64,000 bases of DNA from Streptomyces sp. DG1A-41 (GCF_037055355.1 NZ_CP146350.1:8455001-8519000), one strand, 5' to 3'; counted from the stretch's first letter, positions 17,138-26,804 are shown. Made by a program: numbers and translations. The notes: generated by a model not told the origin, from the letters alone.

Positions 17138-17184
17138 TCTACACCTGTAGAGACTCGGGGTACGCTGTTTCTACATTTGTAGAA
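17138..17184. promoter_or_regulatory. Paired TetR operators TCTACA-N2-TGTAGA
   Basis: TCTACA-CC-TGTAGA at 17138-17151 and TTCTACA-TT-TGTAGAA at 17169-17184 are two perfect inverted repeats of the same half-site. Their centres are 32 bp apart, about three helix turns. They lie between the divergent TetR and monooxygenase starts, so occupancy would block both promoters. Confidence 0.85.
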
Positions 17185-17217
17185 GGATCGTGGCGGGGTG
17201 GACGAGAGAGGGCCGAT

Positions 17218-18375
17218 ATGGCTGGCAGCGCGGTGGTGGTGGGCGGAGGCATCGGCGGGCTGGCCGCCGCACTCGGTCTGCGCCTGATCGGCTGGGAGGT
17301 GACGGTGGTCGAACGCGCCCCCGTCCTGGCCGATGCGGGCGCGGGCATCTCCCTGCACGCCAACGGCATCCGTGCCCTGGACGTCCTCGGCGTCGGCGAG
17401 GCGGTGCGCGCTGCCGCGCGGCCCCAGTACACCGGGGGCACCCGTGTCCCCGGCGGCCGCTGGCTGGCCCGGATGGACGGGACCGCCCTCGAGCGCGAGC
17501 TGGGCACGCCGATCCTCGGCATCCCGCGTGCCGTCCTGCATCACCTGCTGCGCGCGGCGCTGCCGGCCGAGTGCCTGGTGGTCGGGGACGAGGTGACGTC
17601 CGTCGACCGCTCCGACCCCGGCCGGGTACGGATACCGCTCGGGAACACCGTCCTGGACGCGGATCTGGTCGTGGCCGCCGACGGAGTCGGCAGCCGGCTG
17701 CGCGCCCGGCTGTTCCCTCAGCACCCCGGCCCGGCCTACAGCGGGTCCACCGTGTCGCGCGCCCTCACCGAGCGCCCGGTGGAGCTGGACACCGACTTCG
17801 AACTGACCTGGGGGAGGGGCGCCGAGTTCGGACACATCGCGTTCGCCGACGGTCGGGCCGAGTGGCACGCGGTGCTCAACTCGCCACCCGGGATACGGCA
17901 TACGGACACGCTCGCCGAACTGCGCCGACGGTTCGGCACCTGGCACGATCCGGTCCCCGCGCTGCTGGCCGCGACCCGCTCCGACGCCGTCCTGCACCAC
18001 GACATCCACGAACTGGTGACGCCCTTGCCCGCCTTCACCGCGGGCCGGATCGCGCTGCTCGGTGACGCGGCCCACGCCATGACCCCGAACCTCGGCCAGG
18101 GCGCCTGCCAGGCACTGGAGGACGCGGCCGTACTGGCCGCCGCACTCGCCACCGAGCCAAGCGTCGCAGTGGCGCTGGCCCGCTACGACGCCGAGCGCCG
18201 CCCGCGCAGCCAGTCCGTCGCACGCGTCGCCCGCCAGGCCGGCCGGATGGGGCAGCAACTGACGCACCCGCTGGCCGTCGCCGTGCGGAACACCGCTCTC
18301 CGGCTGGCCCCCTCCCGCGCGACCGTCCGCACCATCCTGCGGCACGCCGACTGGACACCGCCGGGCCTGGGCTGA
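17218..18375 (+). CDS. FAD-dependent aromatic-hydroxylase-type monooxygenase
   Basis: 385 aa from ATG 17218 with GAGAGAGGG upstream. The three group A flavoprotein motifs are present: dinucleotide-binding 'VVVGGGIGGLAAALGLRLIG' near the N-terminus, 'VVAADGVGSRLR' (about 160) and 'ALLGDAAHAMTPNLGQGACQ' (about 280), which binds the FAD ribityl chain. These are NAD(P)H-dependent single-component hydroxylases of phenols, antibiotics and similar rings; some inactivate drugs. Control by the divergent TetR protein fits a xenobiotic-response role. Confidence 0.9.
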   Translation: MAGSAVVVGGGIGGLAAALGLRLIGWEVTVVERAPVLADAGAGISLHANGIRALDVLGVGEAVRAAARPQYTGGTRVPGGRWLARMDGTALERELGTPILGIPRAVLHHLLRAALPAECLVVGDEVTSVDRSDPGRVRIPLGNTVLDADLVVAADGVGSRLRARLFPQHPGPAYSGSTVSRALTERPVELDTDFELTWGRGAEFGHIAFADGRAEWHAVLNSPPGIRHTDTLAELRRRFGTWHDPVPALLAATRSDAVLHHDIHELVTPLPAFTAGRIALLGDAAHAMTPNLGQGACQALEDAAVLAAALATEPSVAVALARYDAERRPRSQSVARVARQAGRMGQQLTHPLAVAVRNTALRLAPSRATVRTILRHADWTPPGLG

Positions 18376-18431
18376 CGGCACCGCACCCACTCCACGGCGG
18401 GTCCGACTCCGGTGACGAAGAGGGTCGGCCT

Positions 18432-19286
18432 TCAGCCGCCGGACGCCCCGAGCCGTCCGGTCGCGAGGGCGGCGAGTTCGGCAGGCGTACGAGGCCCCGG
18501 CTCCGCACCGGTCAACCACCCCTGCGCGCGCAGGAGTTCCGCCGCGGCGGCACCCCACGGCAGCCGCAGTCCCGCCTCCCGGAGGAGATCGGTGCGGGCC
18601 AGTGCCTCGGGGGCGGGCCCGGTGCGGACTCCGGACGGGGTGAGGAGCGCCGCGTCGTCGGCCCAGCGCAGGGCGAGGTCGACGTCGTGAGTGGCCATCA
18701 CCACCGTGGTGCCTGCCGCACGGAGTCCGTCGAGCGTGGTGAGGAGCCGTTCCTGGCCGTCGGGGTCGAGTCCGGCCGTCGGCTCGTCGAGGACGAGGAC
18801 ACGGGGCCGCATGGCGACCGCGCCCGCGATGGCGGTGCGTTTGCGCTGCCCGTAGGAGAGCAGATGGGTGGGCCGGTCGGCCAGGGCGGTGATGTCCAGG
18901 GCGGCGAGCGCCTCCGCCACCCGCGCCCGCACCTGCGTGTCGTCCAGGCCGAGGTTCAGCGGCCCGAACGACACGTCCTGCTCGACGGACGCCGCGAAGA
19001 GCTGGTCGTCCGGGTCCTGCACCACCAGCTGGACGGTCGTGCGCAGCCGGGTCAGGCCCTTGCGGTCGTACGTCACCGGCTGCCCGACGACCGTCAACCG
19101 GCCCGCGTCCGGTTTCAGTCCGCCGCTGAGGAGCCGCATCAGCGTGGTCTTGCCGCTGCCGTTGCGGCCGAGCAGCGCGAGCGCGCGCCCCTCGCGGATC
19201 TCGAAGTCGAGGCCGCTGAGCACGGCCGGGCCGTCCTCGTAGGCGAAGGACGCGCCCCGCAGGGCGACGAGGGCGGGCTCGTTCAT
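18432..19286 (-). CDS. cbiO: Cobalt ECF transporter ATPase CbiO
   Basis: 284 aa from ATG 19286, overlapping the CbiQ stop by 4 bp. Walker A 'LLGRNGSGKTTLMRLL', Q-loop 'VVQDPDDQLF' (typical of ECF/CbiO ATPases), signature 'LLSYGQRKRTAIAGAV' (LSYGQ in place of LSGGQ), Walker B 'VLVLDEPTAGLD'. It energises uptake of Co(II) by the CbiMNQ membrane complex. Last gene of the riboswitch-controlled cbiMNQO operon. Confidence 0.95.
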   Translation of the reverse strand: MNEPALVALRGASFAYEDGPAVLSGLDFEIREGRALALLGRNGSGKTTLMRLLSGGLKPDAGRLTVVGQPVTYDRKGLTRLRTTVQLVVQDPDDQLFAASVEQDVSFGPLNLGLDDTQVRARVAEALAALDITALADRPTHLLSYGQRKRTAIAGAVAMRPRVLVLDEPTAGLDPDGQERLLTTLDGLRAAGTTVVMATHDVDLALRWADDAALLTPSGVRTGPAPEALARTDLLREAGLRLPWGAAAAELLRAQGWLTGAEPGPRTPAELAALATGRLGASGG

Positions 19287-20032
19287 GTCAGCGGCCTTTC
19301 CAGTACGAAGGTGAGGACGGCCAGCGCCGCGAGGAGCGCGCAACTGGCGGCCGTGAAGCGGACGGAGACGCGGGCCTCGGGCACCAGGACGCGCAGGGTG
19401 CCGTCGTAGCCGCGCCCGGCGAGACCGGCCTGGAGGCGGACCGCCCGGTCGAAGGCGCGGACGAACGCGGTGGCCGCGAGACCGCCCAGCGAACGCCAGG
19501 CGGCGGCCCGCGTGGTGTGCCCGAGCCGGGCGGCCTGCGCGTCACGGACCCGGCGCACGGAGTCCAGCAGCAGGAAGCTCATGCGGTACGTCACGAGCGC
19601 GACGTCGACGACCGGCGCGGGCACCCCCGCCCGGACCAGCCGCGGCAACAGGTCGGACATGGGCGTGGTGAACGCGAACAGCAGCACCCCCAGGGAGGCC
19701 GCCGAGGTGCGCAGCAGCAACTCCCCGGCCCGGAGCGGCCCGTCACCGGCCAGGGACACGAAGCCCTCCGGCCCGCCGACCTGCACGAGCAGCGTCAGAG
19801 CGCCGGTCACGCAGAAACCCAACGGCACCCGGTAGGCCCGCCACAGCCGGTGCCAGGGCACGCCCGCCGGGCCCAGCAGCACCACCAGGGAGGTCAGCAG
19901 CACCAGGGCAGCGCCCGGCCAGGGCGGCAGCGAGATCGCCAGCAGGGTCAGCCCCAGCCCGAGCACGGCCTTGTCCACGGGATGACGGCGGCGCCAGCGA
20001 CTGCTGTGCGCCGCCGCGTCGATCGGCAGCAC
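19283..20032 (-). CDS. cbiQ: Cobalt ECF transporter transmembrane component CbiQ
   Basis: 249 aa, GTG start 5 bp after the CbiN stop. There are several hydrophobic helices and the coupling-helix motif 'AQAARLGHTTRAAAWRSLGG' (the A-R-G-like segment that meets CbiO). It is the scaffold linking CbiM to the ATPase. Confidence 0.93.
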   Translation of the reverse strand: MLPIDAAAHSSRWRRRHPVDKAVLGLGLTLLAISLPPWPGAALVLLTSLVVLLGPAGVPWHRLWRAYRVPLGFCVTGALTLLVQVGGPEGFVSLAGDGPLRAGELLLRTSAASLGVLLFAFTTPMSDLLPRLVRAGVPAPVVDVALVTYRMSFLLLDSVRRVRDAQAARLGHTTRAAAWRSLGGLAATAFVRAFDRAVRLQAGLAGRGYDGTLRVLVPEARVSVRFTAASCALLAALAVLTFVLERPLT

Positions 20033-20037
20033 GCGGC

Positions 20038-20406
20038 TCAGGCCCTTTCGGCCGTGGACTCCTCGGCGGTGCCGGCCGCCGGGCTCTCGCTGTCCCGCTC
20101 CCGCGCCCGCCGCTCACCCTGCCGCCGGCCCCGGTGCAGGCCGAAGTAGTAGGCGAGGACGCCGGCGCCCAGGGCCGCCTGGAGGGAGAACAGCGCCGAC
20201 TCGATCTCGCCGGACGGCGGTTCGTACAGGGGCGAGAACCAGGGCTCGTAGTCCGGCTCGATCTCGGTGATCGCGGTCTCCGCCTCGCCGTCGGCGCCCG
20301 TGAACGGCTCCTCCTTGTGGTCGCCGAGACCCAGCGCCAGCGGTAGCACGGCGAGCGCGGCCACGGCGAGCAGCAGCAGGACGTTGATCTTCGTGTTCCT
20401 GCTCAT
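20038..20406 (-). CDS. cbiN: Cobalt transporter accessory component CbiN
   Basis: 122 aa with two membrane helices (about 8-27 and 68-88) enclosing an acidic extracytoplasmic loop with '[20 protein letters not shown]', the CbiN hallmark. An Arg/Glu-rich tail extends past the second helix, longer than in enterobacterial CbiN. CbiN is needed to load Co(II) into CbiM. It overlaps cbiM by 4 bp. Confidence 0.93.
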   Translation of the reverse strand: MSRNTKINVLLLLAVAALAVLPLALGLGDHKEEPFTGADGEAETAITEIEPDYEPWFSPLYEPPSGEIESALFSLQAALGAGVLAYYFGLHRGRRQGERRARERDSESPAAGTAEESTAERA

Positions 20407-21104
20407 CGGGCCACCGCCTCGGTCTCGCTCGGGGACTGCTTCTTGGCGAGGAGCACACCCAGCCGGGTCAGTTCGCCCTTGCTGGACTGCACCAGCAGTC
20501 GCATCACGAGCACCGTCAGCAGCCCCTCGCTCACCGCGAGCGGGATCTGGGTGACGGCGAAGATGGAGCCGAACTTGCCGAGCGCACCCAGGAACCCGCT
20601 GCCCGGGTCGGGGAACGCGAGCGCCAGTTGCACGCTGGTGACGCAGTAGGTGGACAGGTCGGCGACGAACGCCGCGAAGAACACGGCGACCATCAGCGGC
20701 ACGTCGTACCGCCGCAGCAGCCGGTACACCGCGTATCCCGCCCAGGGCCCGACGATCGCCATGGAGAAGACGTTGGCGCCGAGCGTGGTCAGACCGCCGT
20801 GCGCGAGCAGCAGTGCCTGGAAGAGCAGGGTGATGGTGCCCAGCACCGCCATGACGGGCGGCCGGAACAGGATGGCTCCCAGGCCCGTGCCGGTGGGGTG
20901 GGAGCAGCTGCCGGTGACGGACGGCAGTTTCAGAGCGGACAGGACGAACGTGAAGGCGCCGGAGGCGCCGAGGAGCAGGGTGCTCTCGGGGTGCTCGCGC
21001 ACCTCACGGGTGAGCGACCGGACTCCGTGGACGACGAACGGCGCAGACGCGACACCCCAGGCGACCGCGTGCGCCGGAGGCAGGAAACCCTCGGCAATGT
21101 GCAT
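20403..21104 (-). CDS. cbiM: Cobalt ECF transporter substrate-specific component CbiM
   Basis: 233 aa beginning '[16 protein letters not shown]'; the conserved N-terminal Met-His-Ile supplies metal ligands. Seven hydrophobic segments follow, including '[20 protein letters not shown]' with the second conserved His. It binds cobalt at the outer face. First gene of the operon, directly downstream of the cobalamin riboswitch. Confidence 0.95.
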   Translation of the reverse strand: MHIAEGFLPPAHAVAWGVASAPFVVHGVRSLTREVREHPESTLLLGASGAFTFVLSALKLPSVTGSCSHPTGTGLGAILFRPPVMAVLGTITLLFQALLLAHGGLTTLGANVFSMAIVGPWAGYAVYRLLRRYDVPLMVAVFFAAFVADLSTYCVTSVQLALAFPDPGSGFLGALGKFGSIFAVTQIPLAVSEGLLTVLVMRLLVQSSKGELTRLGVLLAKKQSPSETEAVAR

Positions 21105-21137
21105 GGCTCAGCAGACCCTCTCCAGCACCTCGTGGAT

Positions 21138-21300
21138 GGTTGACGCGCCTTGGCCGGTCTCCTGGCTCACGGGTCCCACCGCCCGTGCTCCGCCTTCCCG
21201 GGTCCGTGAGGACCCAGTGGCTGCCCGTGAGGGCTGGAGCCGGACTTCCCGATCACAGTGGCGAGGGCCGCACCGGCATCACACCGGATTTCCCGTTCAC
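21138..21300 (-). promoter_or_regulatory. Cobalamin (B12) riboswitch upstream of cbiM
   Basis: Read on the minus strand, the leader has the AdoCbl riboswitch signatures in order: a 5' GGTGTGATGCCGGTGCGG segment, CTCGCCACTGTGA, later GCCACTG (the B12-box region), and a 3' AGCCAGGAGACCGGCC segment about 60 nt before the cbiM start. When adenosylcobalamin is abundant this element would shut off cobalt uptake. The boundaries are approximate. Confidence 0.92.
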
Positions 21301-21409
21301 CAAGGCGTGGTGACAGTAATGCCGAGATAAGGGCCATGACAAGCCAGCCGAGGGGGCGCGCGAGGGGGCGCGTGAAGGGGCGACCGCTCGCACACCGGGG
21401 CGGGACGAC

Positions 21410-22795
21410 TCAGTCGTCGGCCTCGTCGCCCTCGTCCTCCCCGTTCTCCCCGGACCGCGGAGGCTGTTCCTGCTTGGGCTTGTCCGCCTTCTCCGGTGGG
21501 CTGCTGCTCGCCTCCGGCGTCGGGCTCGTAGAGCTGGGCGTCGGTTCGGCGAGGGTCGGGGTGTCGGGTGCCGTGGGGGAGGGGGTGACATCGGCCACTG
21601 TGCCGGCGGCTGGAGTCGTGGCGGTCGCCGGGGCGGACGCGAGGTGGCCGGTGGAGTCGGGGGACGAGGTGGCGGCCGGGCTGCTCGCGGACGGGGACGC
21701 GTCGGGCTCCGTGCCCTCCGTCGCGGTGTCGTCGGGCGAGAACCACAGCATGCCGGCGAGCGTCGCGGCGAGGAAGAGCGCCGCCGCGGCCACCGCCGCG
21801 GCCGTTCTCCGGTGGTCGCCGAGGCCGTTGCGGGGTGCGGCGCGACGTGAACGCCCGCCCGGGGCGGTGCGGGACCCCGTGGGCAGCGCGTGCGTGGCCG
21901 TGCTGCCGGTGTCGGTCGCCGCGTAGGGTCCCGGCCCGGAGGACGGCACCGGAGACGCCGCCTCCGGCAGCGGCTCGGGCAGCCCCCGCCAGGCGCCGCC
22001 GGCGAACCACTCGGCGGCCTGCCGCGCCGTGGGCCGGTCATCGGGCTGCTTGGCGAGCAGGGCGAGGAGGTAACTCTCGAAGGCCGGCGGCAGACCGGCG
22101 ACACCGAGGTCGCGGGGCGGTACGGGGGCGTTGTCGAGATGCTGGTGGAGGAGTGCGACGGCGGTGTCGGCCTGGAACGGCGGTCGGCCGCTGAGGAGCT
22201 GGTAGAGCACGCACCCCAGGGAGTACATGTCGGAGGCGGGACCCGCGGGCAGGCCCAGGGCGCGCTCGGGCGCGAGGTAGAGGCCGGTGCCGACGATCTG
22301 GCCGGTGGCGGTGAGCGCGGCGCCCGGGTCGTCGAGGAAGCGCGCGATGCCGAAGTCGCCGATCTTCAGCGTGCCGCCCGCGTCCAGCAGGAGGTTGGCG
22401 GGTTTGACGTCCCGGTGCACGATGCCCTGCTCGTGCGCGGCGGCGAGTCCGGCGGCGGCCTGCGCGGCGAGTTCCGCCACGCGCTCGGCCGGGAGCGCGC
22501 CGGAGACGGACAGCACCCGGGCGAGGCTGTCGCCCTCGACCAGCTCCATCACCAGGTACAGCCGGTGGTCGTACTCGCCGAAGTCCAGGACCCCGACCAC
22601 GTTGGGATGGTTCAGACGCCCGGCCGTCTGGGCCTCCAGGCGGAACCGGGAGGCCGCCGTCGCGTCCGTGTCCTGAGGCAGCAGCAGCTTGACGGCCACC
22701 GCTCTGGCGAGCGTCTCGTCGTACGCACGCCAGACCTCTCCCATTCCGCCGCGCCCGATCTCAACATCCAGCCGGTAGCGGCCCGCTAGCAGCAC
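21410..22795 (-). CDS. Transmembrane Ser/Thr protein kinase
   Basis: 461 aa from GTG 22795, chosen because GAGGACGA precedes it and kinase homology begins at once ('GRYRLDVEIGRGGMGEVW'). Catalytic motifs: VAIK-type 'AVAVKLLL', catalytic loop 'IVHRDVKPANLLL', 'IGDFGIARF', activation-loop end 'GTGLYLAPERAL'. After a Pro-rich linker one membrane helix ('AAAVAAAALFLAATLAGMLW') leads to an outside tail rich in Ser, Thr and Pro and ending acidic, without PASTA repeats. It is a signalling kinase of unknown stimulus. Confidence 0.94.
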   Translation of the reverse strand: MLLAGRYRLDVEIGRGGMGEVWRAYDETLARAVAVKLLLPQDTDATAASRFRLEAQTAGRLNHPNVVGVLDFGEYDHRLYLVMELVEGDSLARVLSVSGALPAERVAELAAQAAAGLAAAHEQGIVHRDVKPANLLLDAGGTLKIGDFGIARFLDDPGAALTATGQIVGTGLYLAPERALGLPAGPASDMYSLGCVLYQLLSGRPPFQADTAVALLHQHLDNAPVPPRDLGVAGLPPAFESYLLALLAKQPDDRPTARQAAEWFAGGAWRGLPEPLPEAASPVPSSGPGPYAATDTGSTATHALPTGSRTAPGGRSRRAAPRNGLGDHRRTAAAVAAAALFLAATLAGMLWFSPDDTATEGTEPDASPSASSPAATSSPDSTGHLASAPATATTPAAGTVADVTPSPTAPDTPTLAEPTPSSTSPTPEASSSPPEKADKPKQEQPPRSGENGEDEGDEADD

Positions 22796-23020
22796 TCGTC
22801 CTCGTCCTATGCTCGTGGGAAGGTCCTCGCCGCAGGCCGTAACTCCCCGCGTCCGAGCGAGGGTTGGTGGGGGTGCCGCAGCCGACCCAGGATACTGGCG
22901 CCGCGTGACCACCGTTCCCCGGTGCGGTGACGCGGGACGGTACGGCTCCGGAAATCGGGGGAGCGGAGAAGTCGCCCGCCGGCGTGATGCTGCGGCGCGC
23001 GTGGTTGCCGGGGCTTCGTC

Positions 23021-24355
23021 TCAGCGCCCGGGCGTGCTGTCAGGCCGCCGCGCCCGCTTCTCCCGGCGCGGCAGCAGCGCCACCGCCAGGGCGGGTATGG
23101 CCGCGAGGACCAGCCAGGGCACCGCGGCCGGGAGGTCCGTGTCGAGCAGGGAGCCGGTGGCCGCGCTGCCGGCGAGGACGATCAGGCCCGAGACGGACGA
23201 CAGGGCGCCCATGTAGAGGCCGATCCGGCCCTCCGCGGCGAGGTCGGGCACCCAGGCGCGGGCGGCGGGCACGACCAGCATCTGCCCCACGGTGAGCAGC
23301 ACGACGAAGCCCGCGGCCGGCAGCAGCCCGGCGGCACCCGTCCAGCCCGCGGGGCGCGCCGCGGCCACCACCGCGAAACCGGATGCGATCAGCAGCAGCC
23401 CGGCGGTCATGGAGCGGCGCAGGTCGAGCCGGTCGCCCACCCAGCGCGTCACGGGTAGTTGAGCGAACACCACCAGCACCGAGGACAGGGCGAACAGCCA
23501 GGACAGCGGAGCCTGGGAGCCCGCCGCGCGCTGTACCTCGTCCGGCAGGGCCAGATACAGCTGGTTGTAGGCCAGCAGGTACGTGCCGTACGCGCAGCAC
23601 AGGGCCAGGAAACGGCGGTTGCGCAGCAGCACGCGCGCCCCGCCCCGCTCCCGGACGCGGACCCTGCCGGGGATGTGCTGCGGCATCAACCACAGGTGCC
23701 CGGCGAGGACGAGCACGAACACCGCGGCACCCGCGAGGCACACGGTGCGGAAGTCGACGGCGAGCAACAGCGCGCCGAGCAGCGGTCCGGCGAAGGCCCC
23801 GATCTGGCCCGCCACGCTGAACAGCGCCAGGACGCGGGTGCGCGAGCCGTGCCCGTCCTCCTCCCAGACCACGGCCTGGCGGGCCACCTCGGACTCCACG
23901 GCGGGCGAGAACAGCGCGGCGGCGAAACCGATCACCAGCACGGCGCCGATCACGGCCCAGCTCGCCGCCGCGTACCCGAGCCATGCGAACCCGGCGATCC
24001 GCAGCACGCAGCCGGCCAGTACGACCGGGCGTACGCCGTAGCGGTCGACGAGCGAGCCGCCGACCACGAACAGGCCCTGCTGGCTGAAGGTGCGCAGGCC
24101 GAGGACGAAGCCGACAAGCCAGCCCGCCATGCCGATCGCGGTGCCGAGGTGTTCGGCGAGGAACGGCAGCACGGCGTAGAAGCCGATGTTGAAGGCGAGC
24201 TGGGTGAGGATCAGCAGCCGCAGCAGCGGGGACAGCTCCTTCCAGAGCCGCCAGGTGCTCTCGCGCGGGGCCTCGGGCGTCCCGCCGTCGGGTGTCTCGT
24301 CGCCGGAGGTACGGGTGGCCCGGCGGGCCAGGACGTGGGATATGAGGCCTGTCAT
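23021..24355 (-). CDS. MFS transporter, 12-TM efflux type
   Basis: 444 aa from ATG 24355, overlapping the fused permease stop by 4 bp. It has about twelve hydrophobic helices, the loop 2-3 motif 'GGSLVDRYGVRPVVLAG' (G-x3-D-R-x-G-x-R) and a matching 'VGDRLDLRRSM' in the second half. This is the drug/metallophore exporter class of MFS. Co-transcription with GNAT and dipeptide/nickel-type permease genes suggests a linked function, perhaps export of a small acylated compound; this is inference. Confidence 0.88.
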   Translation of the reverse strand: MTGLISHVLARRATRTSGDETPDGGTPEAPRESTWRLWKELSPLLRLLILTQLAFNIGFYAVLPFLAEHLGTAIGMAGWLVGFVLGLRTFSQQGLFVVGGSLVDRYGVRPVVLAGCVLRIAGFAWLGYAAASWAVIGAVLVIGFAAALFSPAVESEVARQAVVWEEDGHGSRTRVLALFSVAGQIGAFAGPLLGALLLAVDFRTVCLAGAAVFVLVLAGHLWLMPQHIPGRVRVRERGGARVLLRNRRFLALCCAYGTYLLAYNQLYLALPDEVQRAAGSQAPLSWLFALSSVLVVFAQLPVTRWVGDRLDLRRSMTAGLLLIASGFAVVAAARPAGWTGAAGLLPAAGFVVLLTVGQMLVVPAARAWVPDLAAEGRIGLYMGALSSVSGLIVLAGSAATGSLLDTDLPAAVPWLVLAAIPALAVALLPRREKRARRPDSTPGR

Positions 24356-26256
24356 CGTTCTTCCGTCGGTGAGGGGGACACGGAGGTCAGGAGGGCGTCG
24401 GGGCGGTTCGCCTGCCGCCGCGGGGCCGGCACGACCCGGCCGCCGGGCGGCCCCGCCGGGCTGTCGGCCCTCCCACGGAGCCGGGGCAGTCGTACGCCGC
24501 CGGCGGCCGTCACCGCGAGCGCTCCCAGCAGGGCGAGTACGGCGGCCGGGAAGAGAGCGGCCCACGGGGCGCGCTCGGCGTACGGCTGGTTCTCGGCGAG
24601 CAGCAGGCCCCACTCCGGGGACGGCGGCTGTGCGCCCAGGCCGAGGAAGCCGAGCGCGGCGAGGCTCAGCGCGACGCCGGGCAGCCGGAGCAGGGCGTGC
24701 CGCGTCACCGGCGGCAGCACGGCGGGCAGCAGTTCGTGCCGGAGCAGGTACCAGCGTCCGGCGCCCAGGGCGCGGGTGGCGGCCAGGTGGGTGGTCGCCC
24801 GCTCCTGACGCAGCAGGGAGGACGTGTGGACGGCCAGCGGGGACCAGGCCACGAGACCGACGGCGAGGGCGGGCGTCCAGGGGTTGCTGCCCGTGACGCC
24901 GGTGACGAGGAGCCCGGCCATGACGGGCGGTACGGCACTGACGGTGTCGACCAGCGGCCCGGACAGCCGCGGCAGCAGCCCCAGCAGCAGCCCGGCGACC
25001 AGGGCGGCGGCACTCACCGCGAGTGCCGTGCCCAGGGTGTTCAGCGCGCCGTGGGCGACACGGGCGAGGACGTCCCGGCCCAGCGCGTCCGTCCCGAACG
25101 GGTGCGCCGGGGAGGGGGCTTGCAGCCGGGCGAGGGTGTCCAGGGCGAGCGCGTCGCGCGGCAGGCCGAGGCCGATGACCGCGGTGAGCAGCGCCCCGTA
25201 CAGCAGGGGCAGGGCGCGGGGCGCGGGCGGGGCGGGCCGGTGCAGGGAGGACAGGGCGCCGTCGCGCAGCGCGGGCCCGATCAGCAGCCGGGCCGTCAGC
25301 CGGGCGAGGAGGCCGGCGGCGGCCGCGAGCAGGACGAGGGCGAGCGTGCCGGTCTGCAGGACGGGCAGGTCCTGGGCGAGAGCGGCGTGCAGGGTGAGCC
25401 GGCCCAGGCCGGGGATGTCGAAGATCTGCTCGACGGCGACCGATCCGCCGGTCAGACCGACCACGAACAGGCCCAGGTTCGGCAGCAGTCCGGGCACACA
25501 GCGGCGCACCGCCTGCCGCACCACGGACGTCGGCGGCACACCGCGTGCCGCGGCGGCCAGCGCCCACGGTTCGGCGAACGCGCCGGGCAGCAGGTCGTCC
25601 AGCAGCCGCCCGAGCACCGCGCCGGCGGGCAGGCCGAGGGCCAGCGAGGGCAGCACCATCCACTGCGGCCCGTACCAGCCCAGGGCCGGCAGCCAGCCCA
25701 GCTGCACGCCGATCACCGAGGCGAGCACCGAGGCGACGAGGAACTCGGGCAGCGCGGCCAGCACCGCGGTCGCCGTGCCGCCGGCACCGCGCGTGCCGAG
25801 CCGGCCCCGCGAGCCGAGCCGGAGCGTCCGGGCGCACACGGCCGTCGCCGTGACCGCGGCGACGACAAGGGCGCCGGAGACCAGCAGCAACGACGCGCCG
25901 AGCGCCTGCGTGACGGAGGGCAGGACCTGGGCGCCCGAGACCCAGGACGTGCCCGCGTCCCCGTGCAGCAGCCCGCCCAGCCAGCGGCCCAGCAGGGCCG
26001 ACGGGCCGTCGTCCAGCCCGAGTTGGTCGCGGATGGCGCGCAGCGTCTCGGGTGTCGGGTCACGGTCCGCCGAGCGCGCCTTGAGCACGGTCAGCGCCGG
26101 GTCGGTGCGCGACAGCCACGGCAGCAGGCCGATCGCGCCCACCAGGCCGGCCGTGAGCACGACCCGCCACAGCAGCGTCGGGCCGCCGCCGCGCGCGAGG
26201 ACGCGCAGGGCGGCCAGGCCCTTGGTCAGGGGTGAGATCGAGGTGTTCAGCGTCAT
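24352..26256 (-). CDS. Fused dipeptide/nickel-type ABC permease (DppB-DppC in one chain)
   Basis: 634 aa from ATG 26256, about twice a normal permease. The N-terminal half matches the DppB/NikB type: 'RAIRDQLGLDDGPSALLGRW', 'GDAGTSWVSGAQVLPSV', EAA-like loop 'WALAAAARGVPPTSVVRQAV', 'VEQIFDIPGLGRL'. The C-terminal half matches DppC/NikC: 'HPFGTDALGRDVLARVAHGA', then 'LAATRALGAGRWYLLRHELL', 'LGFLGLGAQPPSPEWGLLLA'. No binding-protein or ATPase genes are adjacent, so partners must be encoded elsewhere. It lies 11 bp after a GNAT gene and overlaps the MFS gene. Confidence 0.9.
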   Translation of the reverse strand: MTLNTSISPLTKGLAALRVLARGGGPTLLWRVVLTAGLVGAIGLLPWLSRTDPALTVLKARSADRDPTPETLRAIRDQLGLDDGPSALLGRWLGGLLHGDAGTSWVSGAQVLPSVTQALGASLLLVSGALVVAAVTATAVCARTLRLGSRGRLGTRGAGGTATAVLAALPEFLVASVLASVIGVQLGWLPALGWYGPQWMVLPSLALGLPAGAVLGRLLDDLLPGAFAEPWALAAAARGVPPTSVVRQAVRRCVPGLLPNLGLFVVGLTGGSVAVEQIFDIPGLGRLTLHAALAQDLPVLQTGTLALVLLAAAAGLLARLTARLLIGPALRDGALSSLHRPAPPAPRALPLLYGALLTAVIGLGLPRDALALDTLARLQAPSPAHPFGTDALGRDVLARVAHGALNTLGTALAVSAAALVAGLLLGLLPRLSGPLVDTVSAVPPVMAGLLVTGVTGSNPWTPALAVGLVAWSPLAVHTSSLLRQERATTHLAATRALGAGRWYLLRHELLPAVLPPVTRHALLRLPGVALSLAALGFLGLGAQPPSPEWGLLLAENQPYAERAPWAALFPAAVLALLGALAVTAAGGVRLPRLRGRADSPAGPPGGRVVPAPRRQANRPDALLTSVSPSPTEER

Positions 26257-26267
26257 GCCCGTGTCGT

Positions 26268-26804
26268 TCAGGCGAAGGGGATCTCGAAGTGCACCGCGCC
26301 GCTGCCCCCGCCGGGCACTTCCTCCCGCTCGTCGCACACCACCTTGCCCAGCGTCCGCCACAGGCCCATCGCCCCGGGCGAGTGCGGATACGTGTGCAGA
26401 TACACGGACCGGTAACCACCGTCGGCCCGCGCGAAGTCCAGCAGACCCTCCACCAGCCGCCGGGCCAGCCCCCGCCGCCGGTGCTCGGGACGCACGTACA
26501 CCCGCCGGAGCTGTGCGGTCTCGCCCGACGGGAAGCGCTCGGCCAGCCAGCGCGGGTTCGGCGGATGCGCCGGGCCGCGCGCGTCCAGTGCCGCCGTGGC
26601 CGCCACCGTCCCGTCCCGCTCGTCCACGGCGACCAGGAGCGTGTGCCGCGGCGGTACGACGTAGAACGGCGCGGGATCGATGATGTCGGCGTGCCAGCGC
26701 GGCACGTATCCCGTCCCGAAGTCGCGGTACACCGCGTCCAGCATCACCACCCGAGCCCCGTCGAGATCCTCCGCCGTGGCTTCCCTGATGATGTAGTCGC
26801 GCAT
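26268..26804 (-). CDS. GNAT-family N-acetyltransferase, probably leaderless
   Basis: 178 aa. Acetyl-CoA-binding motif A is 'LRRVYVRPEHRRRGLARRLV' (about 105-125), preceded by the central strands 'LLVAVDERDGTVAATAAL'. The ATG at 26804 has no Shine-Dalgarno sequence. A TATGAT -10 box ends 6 nt before it, so the transcript probably starts at the A of the ATG. First gene of a GNAT-permease-MFS operon. The substrate is unknown. Confidence 0.88.
   Translation of the reverse strand: MRDYIIREATAEDLDGARVVMLDAVYRDFGTGYVPRWHADIIDPAPFYVVPPRHTLLVAVDERDGTVAATAALDARGPAHPPNPRWLAERFPSGETAQLRRVYVRPEHRRRGLARRLVEGLLDFARADGGYRSVYLHTYPHSPGAMGLWRTLGKVVCDEREEVPGGGSGAVHFEIPFA

Noticed and set aside
24697..26683. Two long plus-strand frames opposite the fused permease
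   Set aside because: They have low-complexity Gly/Gln/Arg or Ser/Arg content and no start signals; the fused permease reading is motif-rich.
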